NCBI GenBank assembly: GCA_008477525.1
Contig: SPDT01000001.1
Location: 2,418,001 to 2,482,000 of the forward strand
DNA from: Hypomyces perniciosus
Taxonomy: Eukaryota; Ascomycota; Sordariomycetes; Hypocreales; Hypocreaceae
DNA: 64,000 bases
Direction of reading: 5' to 3'
A program made the position numbers and the translations under genes. Below the pieces are notes generated by a model. That model was given only the letters and a program-made list of their open reading frames with translations. It was not told where the DNA came from and made no database searches. This document shows positions 1 through 11,552 of this stretch, one piece after another. Positions within the stretch are counted from its first letter, which is position 1; each line of letters opens with the position of its first letter.

Positions 1-612
1 GTATTGGGAAAACTGCCCCGACTTGTTGCCGTCTTCATCTTTGCACCCCAGCTCTGGGGTTCGCTTCCATGTCACCAGCCCACGGACCTATGTACGAGTA
101 CATGCATACGGAGCACTGCCAAGTAGTACCTGGCTAGGGTACAGCACTCGAGGCTGTGCTGAGGTCTCTAGTGCTACTGCTACAACTATTAGTGCAATTG
201 CGCTGAGAGAGCACTGAGAAAAAGGGCGGATTTGCGGATTCAGGTGCTGTGGGCCGGCAATGAGCAGAAATCTGGGGGAGCCGAGGCCCCACAAACCAGA
301 CCTCGGCCTCCGGGCACTTTTAGCGGCCCATGGTCTGGTCCGGTTTAGACGCGGCGTCCGCCAGCGCACCTCCACCTCTTTTTCTCATCGGCCTCAAGAC
401 ATAAGCAATTCCCCTTTTCCTCTCCCCGTCGTCTTCTGCTGCTCCGCACCGATCCTCTGTATTATTTCATTATCCTTTTGCAGTCTTCCGCGGGCCATTT
501 TCGTGCTTCACGGCAATTCGTTTCAAGTCGCGAGACGACACGCGACCCATTGCACCGCGACCAAGCACAACAACCTCCTCTCCGGCCTGCGGATTCCTCA
601 CAAACAGCCGCA
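1..612. other. Upstream region and 5' leader of the acyl-CoA synthetase gene
   Basis: No gene is supported here. The last ~250 bases are pyrimidine-rich, as is common for fungal promoters and 5' leaders. Around 90-140 there are copies of the short TACGAGTAC/ATACGGAGCA-type motif that recurs in intergenic DNA across the window. Two inverted fatty-acid-response-type hexamers at 281-306 are listed separately. Confidence 0.6.
281..306. promoter_or_regulatory. Inverted pair of CCGAGG/CCTCGG boxes (FarA/FarB type)
   Basis: CCGAGG lies at 281-286 and its inverse CCTCGG at 301-306, about 310-330 bp before the synthetase ATG. In filamentous ascomycetes this hexamer is the known binding core of the FarA/FarB (CTF1) zinc-cluster regulators, which induce fatty-acid breakdown genes. 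A palindromic pair upstream of a peroxisomal acyl-CoA synthetase fits fatty-acid induction. That is an inference; no binding has been shown. Confidence 0.55.
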
Positions 613-2863
613 ATGAGTCCTCACAGAGATACAGCAGCCCTCATCAAGGAGCTGGGTGCGCCGCCTGCACCTGGCTCACCGCACGCCTTGCCTGTCCCAG
701 GCTCTGAGCGGCCTGGCCGCACTGCCGTATACCGACACTTCAAGTTCCGCGACGGCCCTCTGCTGACCACTTTCGACCCCGAGATCCAGTCTATCCACGA
801 CTTGTTCGAGGCTGTCATCCGCAAGCGCCCTGGCAACCGGTGTTTCGGCACCCGCAACTGGAACGTGGCCACTCAGGCATGGCAGGACCAGTATGAATGG
901 ATGACCTATGCCGAGGCTGGTGAGCGTCGCAAGAACTTCGGTGCCGGCATCGTCGAGCTTCACAAGAGCCTCGGCTACACCCAGGACAAGTACGGTGTCG
1001 GTCTCTGGTCACAAAACCGTGCTGAATGGCAGATTTCCGGTGAGTTGGCGCCTTAGCCAGAAACACAAGTACGAAAAAAAAAATCATCGCAGACTAATAC
1101 GAGATTTCTCTTCTAGACCTTGCTTTTGCGTCACAGGCTCTTTACACCGTTTCTCTCTACGAGACCTTGGGCCCTGATGCCTCCGAGTACATCATTAACC
1201 ATGCTGAGCTGGTCTGCGTCGCCTGCTCTCTTCCTCATATCCCGACCCTTCTGAAGATTGCGCCGCGACTCCCCAATCTCAAGCTGATCGTGTCGCTCGA
1301 TCCTCTGGATCATGGTGAGCAACAGGGTCTCACCAAGGCCGCTGTGCTCAGCGATATTGCCGATCAGCATGGCATCAAGATCTACTCTATGCAGCAGGTC
1401 GAGGAGATCGGCCTAAGGTCTGGCCGGCCCATGCGCCCTGCCGGCTGGAACGACATCTGCACCATCAACTACACCTCAGGAACCACCGGCGCTCCCAAGG
1501 GTGTTGTTATTACCCATGGCAATGCCGTGTCTGCCAACGCTGCAAGCCGTGTTTCAGGCTATGTCACGCACAAGGATGTCCACATCTCATATCTGCCTCT
1601 TGCCCACATCTACGGCAGATTGGTTGACCAACTTGCTCTGTCAGAAGGCGCCAGCATTGGCTTCTTCCGAGGAGACATCCTGGGTCTGGTTGATGACATG
1701 AAGATCCTGAAGCCCACAGGTTTCATCTCGGTCCCGCGCCTTTTCAATCGCTTCAACTCGGCCATTCGTACTGCCACGCTCGAGGCTGACGGCATCAGGG
1801 GAAGTCTGTCTAGGCAGGTCATCAACACCAAGAAGGCCAATATGCGACTGCCACCCGGCAAAGCCACCAACAAGCACATGCTTTACGACCGCATCTGGAC
1901 CCCCAAGGTCAGGGCCGCTGTCGGTCTTGAAAAAGCTCACACCATGATCAGCGGCAGTGCTCAGCTCGATCCCGATGTCCATGAATTCCTCCGTGCCGCT
2001 TTTGGCAACAATTTCTTCCAGGGCTACGGTATGACTGAGACGTATGCCGTGGCCTCGCTTCAACTTTCCGGCGATTTCAGCGTCGGAAACATTGGACCCC
2101 CGGCCGCGTGCGTTGAAGTCTGCCTGGAATCCGTTCCCGAGTTCGAGTACACCGTTGAAGATCAGCCTAACCCACGTGGTGAGCTCCTACTCAGAGGCCC
2201 ATGTATCTTCCGTGAATACTACAAGAACGAAGAGGAGACCAGGAAGACTATCGAGGCCGATGGTTGGTTCCACACCGGTGACATTGCCGAGATCGACAAG
2301 TTGGGTCGCCTTAAGATTATTGACCGCAAGAAGAACGTCCTCAAGCTGTCCCAGGGCGAGTACGTCTCCCCTGAGCGAATCGAGAACGTCTACATGGGCA
2401 ACACCAACCTAGTCGCCACTGCGTTCGTGCACGGCGACCCTAAGGAATCATCCCTTGTCGCCATCTTTGGTGTTGACCTGGAGACCTTCCCTCCCTTCGC
2501 GAGCAAGATCCTTGGCGAGACCATCGCGGCAGGCGACATCCCCGCCATCAAGGCTGCGGCGAGCAACCCCAAGGTCAAGCAGGCGGTATTGAAGATTCTC
2601 GACACCATTGCGCGGAAACAAAAGTTCAACAGCTTTGAGCGTGTGAGGAATATCTACCTAGACGTGGACCCCTTCACCGTTGCCAACGAGCTTTTCACAC
2701 CCACGTAAGTGATCTGTCAAACAGCCACACAACTCATATCAAACATGCTAACTGATAAAACAGTCTCAAGCTGAAACGACCCCAAGCCGTCAAGGCTTTC
2801 CGTGCGCAAATCGACCAGATGTACGAGGAGATTGCGGCCCATACAGCGCCTGCCAAACTGTAA
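613..2863 (+). CDS. Long-chain acyl-CoA synthetase, peroxisomal type (Faa2/FaaB-like)
   Basis: It activates long-chain fatty acids to acyl-CoA using ATP, probably in peroxisomes for beta-oxidation. Exons are 613-1039, 1117-2704 and 2764-2863 (704 aa). Both introns have GT..AG ends and branch sites (CTAAT; CTAAC). The adenylate-forming signature YTSGTTGAPKGV is at about residue 261. Further downstream are GYGMTET, the DGWFHTGD block and the IDRKKNVLKLSQGEYVSPE motif of the long-chain family. Total length is normal for fungal Faa proteins. The ATG is the first in frame after a pyrimidine-rich leader and starts MSPHRDTAALIKELG. The protein ends in -AKL, a canonical type-1 peroxisomal signal, so Faa2/FaaB is more likely than cytosolic Faa1/Faa4. 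The family call is secure; the paralogue assignment rests mainly on the tail. Confidence 0.93.
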
Positions 2864-4119
2864 GAGTAGAATCTAGAGGCTACCTCCATGTACCCATGCC
2901 TTGGTGGTTTGAGCAACACATCATGGCACGAGTTATTGCGGTCTCAGCGCTGGGTTCCTTGTTTCCATCATTCGGAGGCTCTGTCAAGGAAAATGTACTA
3001 CAGCATCTATGACGCAGTGTATTTTTTATTTGTTACGTTATATTGGTCGACCCGTAGGGGTCATGCAGCGAATTTTGAAGAAACTGGAAACCAAACCTGA
3101 GTTCAAATATGGTTGTTTTTGAGTAATGACAATGATGCCATCAAGCCTCTACTTGGTATATACATATTATAAGTTCAGGAATAAAGGGAACGCTATCTAC
3201 TACAAATCTTGTCCGTTAACTACTAGGAACTAATATACAATCAACTTAATTAGCCTATCTTCTAATTCACCCTATTGTTTGATGCTATCTTTATATCACA
3301 AGTTGATCAGGTACAAACATAATTGTGCTCCCTAGTATGTACTACCTAGGACACTCTAAGCGCTGTAAGCGACGCGCGACAGGCACGCTGTTGCCCCACC
3401 CACAGCCCCAATAAAAATAAAGCGCCCCAATCGTTTTCATCGACAGCCATTTTAAAGAGCTTTGCGCAACATTTTAACAATGTTCAACTTCAATTAAATG
3501 AACCTCTGGTTATTTGTAAATATTTCCACTTGTAATAAGAACTCTGAAACACTTTAATGTTTTCGTTTTACTATATAATAAAATTCGTTATGCTCTGCTT
3601 TCTTTGTTCGCTTTGTGGCGGAGTGAGCGCAACCAGGCTCTGGAAGCCATAATTGATTGCACCACAAGATATCTAAGATCTAATGTTTAAAAGGCAGCTA
3701 TGCTTTCAGATAGTATTTAATACTTTTAAATAAAAGGATATTAATTAAGTAAATTTGCATTTATATTAAAAGTATAATTATATCGATCACATTTTATATA
3801 TAATAACGTACAATATTCTTATAATTTAAATAAATTAACTTAAAAGTTAAATAAACTATTAAATCCTAAATTACTACTATATTATAAAACTTAAAATACC
3901 TATATTAAAAGTTTTATATACTATTTATATAGTTAAATATATTTTTATAAACATTAGTTTAATTTATTTTTCTTTACGAAAATTGGCTAAATTGGATATG
4001 CAACCCACGTGACTTTCTGCTAGAGGCAAGTATTCGAAGGCCCTTTATATCTAGGGCCCACCTTAAACTCTCTCTTAAAGATAATAGTCGGCACCCGGCT
4101 TTCTACGCGTAAACACGCG
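2864..4119. other. Intergenic, with an AT-rich block at about 3660-3990
   Basis: The first ~250 bases are probably the 3' UTR and downstream region of the synthetase. From about 3660 to 3990 the sequence is almost only A and T, without repeats or reading frames, which resembles heavily RIP-mutated DNA. Composition recovers just before the WD40 gene start at 4120. No gene, RNA gene or intact element was seen. Confidence 0.6.
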
Positions 4120-7100
4120 ATGGAGTAAGTGTAAACTTTTTTATCATGTCATATCGATGAGCCTTGTGCTTACCTCTACTGCTTCCAGGAGCGAGATTAT
4201 CGACCTGACTGAATCGCCGCCGTCGACACCACTGCCTCTGAGTGGCCATGTCCCCCTCACGAACGGTCGACCTCCTCCAAAGCCTCTGCTGCCCGTCATA
4301 CCGCAGGCTGAAGAACCCCCGACTAAGCGGCGGCGCGTCGAGAATGATCAGGCCAAATTGGCCTGCCAACAGGCGTCAACCTACGTGAGCCGTGCTATAA
4401 CCTTGAATGGCATCTCGGACAAAGAGTATTGGGTGTCTACCATCGCGGTCCAAGTAAGAAAAAGCTTAGAGCCTTCTATCGGCATAGACAAAACGGCTAA
4501 TGGATGTATGTAGGCTATCATAACCTTGGCCGAGGATCCCACGTTCATATCACGATTAAATGACAGTAATGGCTTTCAGCTTTCTCTCAACAATGCCTGG
4601 GCTGTGGCCAAGGCCAAAGAAACAGTTGCAGCGTTGGCCTTACAACCTGTACGTGTGTTGGTGTTGCTATCTATTCTCTGATCCGAGGCGCATATCGAGC
4701 TAACATAGCTTTGCTCAGAAGTATTCCAAACGCCCTGTGACGGAGAACGCATCCGAGCAAACAAATCCTCGACCTCCGTTCGTGAAGACAGCTACAGACA
4801 TTATACCACAGCCGACAATTGTCACGGAGATACCACCTCCAATACCTCTTGTACAAAAGCACATCTCCCGGGCAGGATATCGTGGAGCATGGACAGGAAG
4901 TTCGAACCCCCGAGCATCTTCAAACATCTGGTTTAATCTTGAACAAAGACCGTACCAATCAGCAGCAGACCGTCAGTTGATCACCACGGGGGTCAAATAT
5001 CTGCGCCTTGACTCAAAAGACCATGTACGCAAGCCAGCAGTCTACCATGTCGACTTCACCGCCGACGAAGTCAAAGCTATCTTCGCAAAGGCTTCGGAAT
5101 ACCTACCAGAAGGTGTTCCTCATACCATCGAATCTCTCACGCGCCTTTGCCATCAGGGGTATAACATACCCTCATTTGTTGGTAACGGAATTCGTCACCG
5201 CACGACGGAAGATATTCGCAACTTCTGCTCGGATCTACTCGCCGGAGTCGCTGGTCCCGCAAGCGAGGGTCGCGTTTTGACTCTACAACAACAAAACACA
5301 GACAAGCGCGCCAGTCAGACGCATCAAAATGGCAAACGTGCAACTCGAGTTGCGTCGCTGCTTTTGGCTCGCGAGATCGAAGGAAACCGTGGGTTTGGGC
5401 GCATGAGGCGCTATGAAAATTTCCAAAACGAATTCAAGAAGGCTCATGAAGACTGCCTAACGCTGATCGCCGAGTTCACTGACTGTGCTGGGGACATTGC
5501 GACGACGACCTGGGTTCCGGATAACAATATCTTATGCGGCACGACTGCTCACTCAGATACACATAATCAACAGTACAACAAGCCTGGGAATTTGCTTCTT
5601 TGTTCAACAACCTTGGGGCAGCTTCGGGCTTTTCCTGACCACCGAATTCCGCGACCTCTAGTGGAGAAGGGCGAGAATTCCACCGAAGCAATGCGCCAGA
5701 GCCAGGATCCGTGGCTGTACTCGTCAGTTGTATCATCCGACTATGACAAAATTTGTGGCCTTGCCTACACCTCCAGTTTCGACAAAACCGTCAAGGTGTG
5801 GAGAGTCGACCCCGATGGCAGATCCATGACGGCACTGGCTACATGGCATTTCGACGGTAACGTCAATTTCGTCGCCGCCGCCAAAGATGGATCTGGAAGA
5901 GTGGCGGCCGCAGCGGACGTTCCCACAGAAGCCGTTCGAATATACACTGTCAATATGGATGATATTGCAAACAGTCCATATCAATCCTTCTCCTGCTCTC
6001 GCAAAGACGCCGAGGGCTCTGGCAAGTGGGCATACTTCCCAGCGACAATGCAATGGGGTCAGGGAATTGGGACGCAGCATCTTCTTGCTGTAGGATATTC
6101 CCCGCGTAGTTTGACTGGTGACGATCGCGACATCCCAGAAGACAGGCATAGTTCTGGGGAAATTACTCTTTGGGACGCGGCTATCGGTGATCGAGTCCCC
6201 GTCATGACGGCCACAACTGCCAATTTCTTCGAGGTGGTTTGGCATCCTGTGCTGCAGAGCTTTATTGCAGCAACGTCTCCTTGCGGATTGAAAGTGACTC
6301 CTGGTGTGCGCACACAAGTTCACCTCTTCCGAATACAAGACGGCGCCTATTCCGAATACCAGAGCCTTGATTGCCCTGCCTCAGACATTAACGAGCTGAC
6401 ATTTATGCCCAACTCGTTAGGACACGCCTACGTGACGGCGGCCTGCACAGATGGCAACGTGTATGTCTGGGACACAGCTCAGGGGGATGTGCCCATTCAT
6501 GTCTTGAACCACGGCCCCCCTTTGGATGAGTACTACGAGGACCGCGAGAGGGAAGACACCGGAGTAAAATTCACAGCCTGGGGTAGGAGCCTGGACAGAT
6601 TTTACACCGGTGCTAGCGATGGAGTCGTAAAGGTGTGGAACGTCCGGAACCAACACCAGCCCTACGTGCGGGACTTGTTGGAAGCTCCAGGCCCTATATC
6701 CTGCGGAGCCTTCGCCCCGGATCTTACGAAGCTTGTCGTTGGTGATGCAACCGGACGGGTGTTCGTATTCTCATTGGACAAGCGCGATGAGCCGAGGGCC
6801 CATTTCATGACGGTACCCGGATTGGACCGCAAACTACGGCGCCCGATGCCGTTTATACCCCACGCGGAGCCTCCACCACCGGACGGAGACCCCGACGCCA
6901 TTGTGGAGGACGACTCTGATCAACCTATAGCCGTATTAGCGCGGCAAGCCTATCTAAACACAAGACAACTTGTCTTACATCCCAATCCGGTAATTGGCGC
7001 AGTACAAGGGCCTGAGTATGCGTCCACTGGCTTATTCCGCCGGGAGGCCCATCTCGGGGACGATCCAGCAGGCCCATTAATCACCACCTTTGAAAGGCAA

Positions 7101-7352
7101 CAGAGAGAAAGCGTTTTATCCAGTCGGGGGGCAAGATCTCGCTCGGTCCGGAGGCTTAAAGAACCGGGGGAGCCTACTGCAGAGTCGCAGACTCGCCATG
7201 TTGTAAATAAGGCGCAGGATTTAGATGTGCATAGTCTAGCAAGGGATGAGCTTGATGATCTGATAAAGGCTGGCGCGGAGTTGTCTCTAGAAGAGGACTG
7301 GGGCTTAGTGTATGAAGAAATGCCGATAAATGATATAGAAGGAAATAGCTAA
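4120..7352 (+). CDS. Nuclear WD40-repeat protein, possibly Raf1/DIM-9 (DCAF26)-like
   Basis: Likely a WD40 scaffold of 1012 aa. Model: a tiny first exon 4120-4124 (ATGGA, donor GTAAGT), then 4189-4453, 4514-4648 and 4719-7352; the last two introns have CTAAT or CTAAC branch sites. The start gives MESEIIDLTESPPSTP; ATG 4157 without the first intron is an in-frame alternative. IIDLT near residue 5 looks like a SUMO-interacting motif and PPTKRRRVE (about 45-53) like a nuclear localisation signal. The middle and C-terminal half carry WD repeats (for example DKTVKVWRV, GNVYVWDTAQG, GVVKVWNVRNQ). The WNVR sequence resembles the WDxR motif of DDB1-CUL4 receptors. Length and architecture recall Raf1/Dos1 and Neurospora DIM-9, which direct H3K9 methylation. 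That identification is from impression only; WD40 is secure. Confidence 0.8.
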
Positions 7353-7970
7353 AACTTATTATATACTGGAAGAATAAAAATAAGTAAAATAGAAGATGTT
7401 TCTAAGAGGAATGTTTTATAAAGTACTCTGTACTTTTTAGGCTTATAAATAAATGTAAGGGAAAAACTATTATAAAACCTTTAAAGGCCTTTAAATATTA
7501 ATATAAGTAATATTACCTTAACTTACTTTTGTAATTATTTATAGCCTTTATAGGCTTAAGTATTAGATAAACTTTTAACTGTTATAGTGTATAATATATC
7601 CTTATATAAAATACTAATGTCTAATTTGACACTCGGCTATTTAAATACATTGTTTATTCTGCGCGCATTTATATATTATGGCTAGAAGACCTGTAGTCAT
7701 TTAATAGCATTCTTGGTGGACACGCCATGTTTTTGCTGTTGGTTCCTCTACAATAAAAACACTACTCTAGGATAGATACAGGGGCATCTTGCATGCGACT
7801 TGATGGTAAGCTACTCCGAGGTAGGGGTTCACACGGGTCGTCTCGCAAAGTCTGCCACCTTCACTACTGCACTATTCCGCTAAGCTACGCATGTCTCGCA
7901 TAGAGGTTATGCTCCGACACAAAGAGGAATAATTATCCCTAATGTAAGTAATGCAGACATTTAGAAAGTC
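7353..7970. other. Intergenic, AT-rich to about 7680
   Basis: About 330 bases after the WD40 stop codon are strongly AT-rich and without reading frames. Composition then returns to normal. No RNA gene or repeat boundary was recognised. Confidence 0.55.
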
Positions 7971-9060
7971 CTAATATACAACAGTTGGTATTGTATACAT
8001 CATGGCTAGGGGCATAACAGAAGTTGCGGACGACACAGGCCAGGTAGGCAACACAGGGGGGAAACATCGCCGCTTAGACCAGACATGTCTGATATCCATC
8101 GACTGAATCTGAAGATCCCATACAATTTCCAACCCAATTACCCATTTGCCGATGAGACTGGTAATCGACACATCCGGCACCACTTGCAAAGTTCACGACG
8201 CCTGAACTACCGCCGGAGTCTGATGTTGTAGACATGTTAGTCAACTTTGACCTTGATAGGGAAAAGGGACGACATGGCTCTCAGCTCCCACGATGGCGCC
8301 GTCGAAACTGACGAGGCAATGGGCAACACGGTTCCTATCAGTCTGGGACACCTGAGACGAACCTGCCAGTGTCCTTCCGGAAACCGTACTGGACATCCTG
8401 GCTGGCACCGAATCGCCTGTTTCTGTATATACACGGGAGGTTTCCTCATCGAGGAAGGACTGATAGGACCCAGTCCATGCAGATACAGTGGCAGGGTTCC
8501 CACAAAGGAGAATTCCTAACCACCATCGGGCAACACGAGGCTGTCGGAATGCAAAAACATATATCTGATCTTTTCCCCCTGATAATAGGCTTCAAATCCG
8601 CTGAGGATAGAACTCAGCCATGGGCTACCAAAATATGCTCTAAATAACGGGCCCCGTGACCTGGGGTGCATACTTAATGTCATTACGAAGTACTGATACG
8701 GAAGGTCGGCGACGTATTGGCAGACAGCTCTGCTAATGCTGCACCTCCTGAGCACAGATACGGGGAATTGTGGCTGCAGTTCAACATGGTCATAGAATGT
8801 ATGCCCAAGTAGAACACCATTACGAGGTAGAACCTTCAGGAGCACAGGAACATCTTTCAACATAATAGAGGGATTCCCGAGTCCCAGTGGCATTGAGTTT
8901 TGGGGAAGGGACTTGGCCAAGTTGACGAAGGGATCCTGAAAAAATGGACTCACTCGACTGCGAGCGGTACCGACGTTCGAGGAATCCGTAACAAATGAAG
9001 AACAAACCCAAACCACTCCTTATCCCATCTGTACCACTGGAGCTTCCAGTTGACTGAAAA
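7971..9060 (-). pseudogene. Unrecognised, probably decayed protein-coding sequence
   Basis: The minus strand holds three consecutive open stretches in different frames: 9016-8516 (166 aa), then one running through about 8500-8230 that includes TGSYQSFLDEETSRVYTETG, then 8189-7971. Composition looks coding and the stretches are roughly collinear, but stops and frame changes separate them. They could be exons of an intact gene or a gene broken by small indels; no clean set of splice sites joins them all. I recognise no domain. The largest part has hydrophobic, aromatic-rich text with no transmembrane pattern I would defend. Function unknown. Confidence 0.25.
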
Positions 9061-9334
9061 AAATAAGAACGCAGAAGAGGTTGCTTACATTATAAGTCAA
9101 GGCCGGTTGTTTGGACAGAGAGGTGTCATTTACACATATGTAGATAGCGGGGCATCTATGCCTAGAAGGTTTTCACGCTCTGTATCAGCCCTGAGGCCTT
9201 CATTACTATGACTATCTCGTCCCGTCCGCACCTGGTTTTATGAAACCCTCCTTGCAAGCACCGTTTAGACGAATAAAAGGGCAAAAAGTATTTCGCACCC
9301 GCTTTCTGCGAGGCGTATTTTAATTGCAAGATCC

Positions 9335-9413
9335 TGCGTCATCCGGAACTCGAATCCGGGCCTCAACTTTTCAACATGGAAGAGTTGAATCCTAACCCCT
9401 AGACCAATGACGC
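9335..9413 (-). tRNA. tRNA-Gly(UCC) with a probable 7-nt intron
   Basis: The minus strand folds as a cloverleaf. The acceptor GCGTCAT pairs with ATGACGC. The D arm is GTCTAGGGGTTAGGAT and the T arm CCGGA-TTCGAGT-TCCGG, with discriminator A. The anticodon stem CAACT pairs with AGTTG around a 14-nt loop CTTCCATGTTGAAA. Reading C32 U33 UCC A37, a 7-nt intron TGTTGAA, then A38 gives a normal glycine anticodon loop with the intron at the canonical 37/38 site. A competing fold (TCAAC/GTTGA with an 8-nt loop) has no proper U33 and anticodon. The box B sequence GGATTCGAGTTCC is good. Confidence 0.78.
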
Positions 9414-9700
9414 TTTTGCTTTGATTCGGCAAGTGGATAGAGTCCTCATATAGTCAGTCTATGCCTGCAGGGGCATGTCTGTTTTAGCGGTGAAGGGAAC
9501 AAGGGCAGCAAATGAACCTGCATAAAGTATACGGGATGCCTAGAGAACGTAAGTCAATTGAGTGCTATTGGCTGCTTCAGAGGCAAATTCAGGAAAAAAT
9601 GGCAGCATAAATAAAACCTAGCACACGGTGTATGCATCTCATAAAATTCGTGTGTGGACTTGGACAGCCTGGATAATAGCAAAAAGGTACAAAAAAGAAA

Positions 9701-9849
9701 CGACACCTGCAGGATTCGAACCTGCGCGTGCGAACACAATGCCTGTGTTACCAATTGATACTGTGGAACGTTAGTGACTAGTTCCTTGGGTCATGTGATG
9801 CAGATGAAACATACGCAGGGCATCGCCTTAACCACTCGGCCAAAGTGTC
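9701..9849 (-). tRNA. tRNA-Ser(GCU), copy 1, with nested GT-AG and tRNA-type introns
   Basis: This is a class II tRNA gene on the minus strand. The acceptor GACACTT pairs with AGGTGTC and discriminator G follows. Box A is TGGCCGAGTGG, box B GGTTCGAATCC, and there is a long variable arm (TGTGTTCGCACG) with a T6 terminator just downstream. The 5' exon, 9849-9815, ends ...ATGCC-CTGC. A 54-nt segment, 9814-9761, begins GTATGT, has CACTAAC about 10 nt before its end, and ends CACAG. Two bases UA (9760-9759) follow, then 14 nt (9758-9745), then the 3' exon AGGCAT... to 9701. Removing both segments gives loop C-U-GCU-A-A on stem ATGCC/GGCAT, a canonical serine GCU anticodon. A single endonuclease-type intron would instead leave anticodon GCG with U37, which does not suit a serine tRNA. 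Confidence 0.85.
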
Positions 9850-10083
9850 TCAACTGTGGGTTGGGGTAGGATGGCATTGATTGCATTCATAAGCCTCCAG
9901 TTTAATGCCGCATTCGTCAATAGCTAATAGGATACGGAGTATCTCTGCACAGACAGACATGTGAAGGACGTTCTGTATAGGCTCGTTACTGACTCTGGGG
10001 CAACTTGTAATAGGTAAAGGGATATTCTCTCTCGTTCCACTATTTAATGCATGGCCCTTTCCCCATTCTTCTGTCTATCATGA

Positions 10084-11552
10084 TCAATTAAGCACCGCTG
10101 TTGGCTTCCTTTGCACCTTTCGCCAGCATTCCAACACCTCATCTTCAGGGATAAATCCTGAGCTGCTTGTCAACAGCGCTTCTGCCGTTAATCCTTTCGT
10201 GTAATAGCAGAATTTATACCAATTTTCGCCAACTTCCAACTGTGCCACGAGCGTCATGTGCTTTAGTGCTGACATCTGTAGAGCCGCGTGTGCTGCAGCC
10301 AGGTAAAACTGCTGCATGGCCGGGGCTGCAATACTTCGCGTAGGCCTCGACTCCTGGCTTGAACTGTCGCTTGTGTCGTTATTAGATAACGAGGCTTCAC
10401 TCTCCAAGTCCTCGGATTTATCTGCATTTGGGTTGGGAAGGAACAGCCATTCGCCTGAAGGATTGACTGGTGGATAGTATAAGCTGAACATCACTAATCG
10501 GTCCCATCGCGGTTCTGCCATATCCACAGAGAGAGTTCGAGGAAAGAAGATTTCATCACTGACTATGACGCTATAGATGTCAAGGGTCTTTAGGCGCTGA
10601 AACAGGATGTGGATAGATTTTGAGAGCTTGTCTTCTCTTTCCCTTGAAGACGCAGAAGCTGGAGAAGATTGAGACTGACTCATAGATATAGAGCTGGTAT
10701 CGGAGATCAGGAGTTCATCCATAGGATAGTTGATCCGAGACAGAGCATCGGCAAGATCTATTTTCTACATGTCAGTCAGTCGGTGGTTGTTTATGGCTAT
10801 ACTCATACCCAGGAAAGGGGCCATGAACTTACTATTCCGCATCCTTGAAAATCGCTCGGAATTCCACCAATCGATAGACGCTCGTTTCGCTGCCGGTAGT
10901 TTTGCCAGTAAAGCACAAATGGTCACCGCAGAGATATGTCTCCCTTCGTTTGGATGTTTCCTCTCGACCTCCACTACTCGTATAGCCACAACAGGGGGAT
11001 ACTGTGCAATGCGCTCAGGATCCGTCAGCTCTAGCACCGATTCTGCGTGTCTGCATTTCTATGCCGCCTCCCTTTGCCAGCGTCGTGGGGAGTGAGGTCT
11101 CTCCTCGTCGTGCCCCGCGTCATCCGGTACAGACGCGTCAAAAGAGAGCTTCACGCCTTCTTAATGCACCTCCGCCGCATTCCACTAGCTCAGAGACTGT
11201 ATAAACGCTTCAAACGTGGCTTGGAGTGCGCGGTTGTTCTGTAGCTTCTCATCGTCAGTCTGGGCCTTCACAGGGACCCAGGCCTGGGCAGCACGACATC
11301 GAGCTGGATGGTGCGCACATAACCACAGCGCCGTGAGGTTATGATGGAGTTGACCTGTGAGAGTCGATCCAAATTAGGATGCAGTGCGGCGAAAGTCTTG
11401 CGCTGGATCACATCTTGCCAGATGCGGTTGACAGCGGCGTATTGGCCGGCACCTGGCGTGAGCCCGTCTGGACCGACAGGGATAATCCAGTCATGAATGA
11501 GGAAGTATATGATACGCTGAATGATTTCGGATATCAGAATGAGAGACGCCAT
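10084..11552 (-). pseudogene. Decayed fungal-specific F-box-like hypothetical gene (DUF6546-like)
   Basis: The minus strand starts MASLILISEIIQRIIYFL, an F-box-like N-terminus, and continues with ...YAAVNRIWQDVIQRKTFAAL. The frame shifts near 11270. The next frame carries three in-frame stops (TAG, TAA, TAG) before a clean stretch reading VLELTDPERIAQYPP. A plausible intron (GTAAGTTCATGG..ACATGTAG) then leads into the open C-terminal part 10722-10084 (SIHILFQRLKTLDIYSV). TAG/TAA in place of likely CAG/CAA codons fits C-to-T mutation. The order of segments resembles the large family of fungal proteins annotated DUF6546. Function is unknown and the copy is almost certainly inactive. It sits between the two tRNA-Ser genes. 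Confidence 0.55.

Noticed and set aside
9335..9413. Reading the tRNA as Glu or Lys
   Set aside because: The D and T arms resemble fungal tRNA-Glu, but no register gives U33 plus UUC or CUC with a paired stem; only UCC (Gly) with the CAACT/AGTTG stem works.
9701..9849. Interpreting the insert as a single ~70-nt tRNA-endonuclease intron
   Set aside because: Canonical cleavage after position 37 would leave anticodon GCG and U37 in a serine-type tRNA. The GT/CTAAC/AG signals and the UA left between the two segments fit nested introns better.
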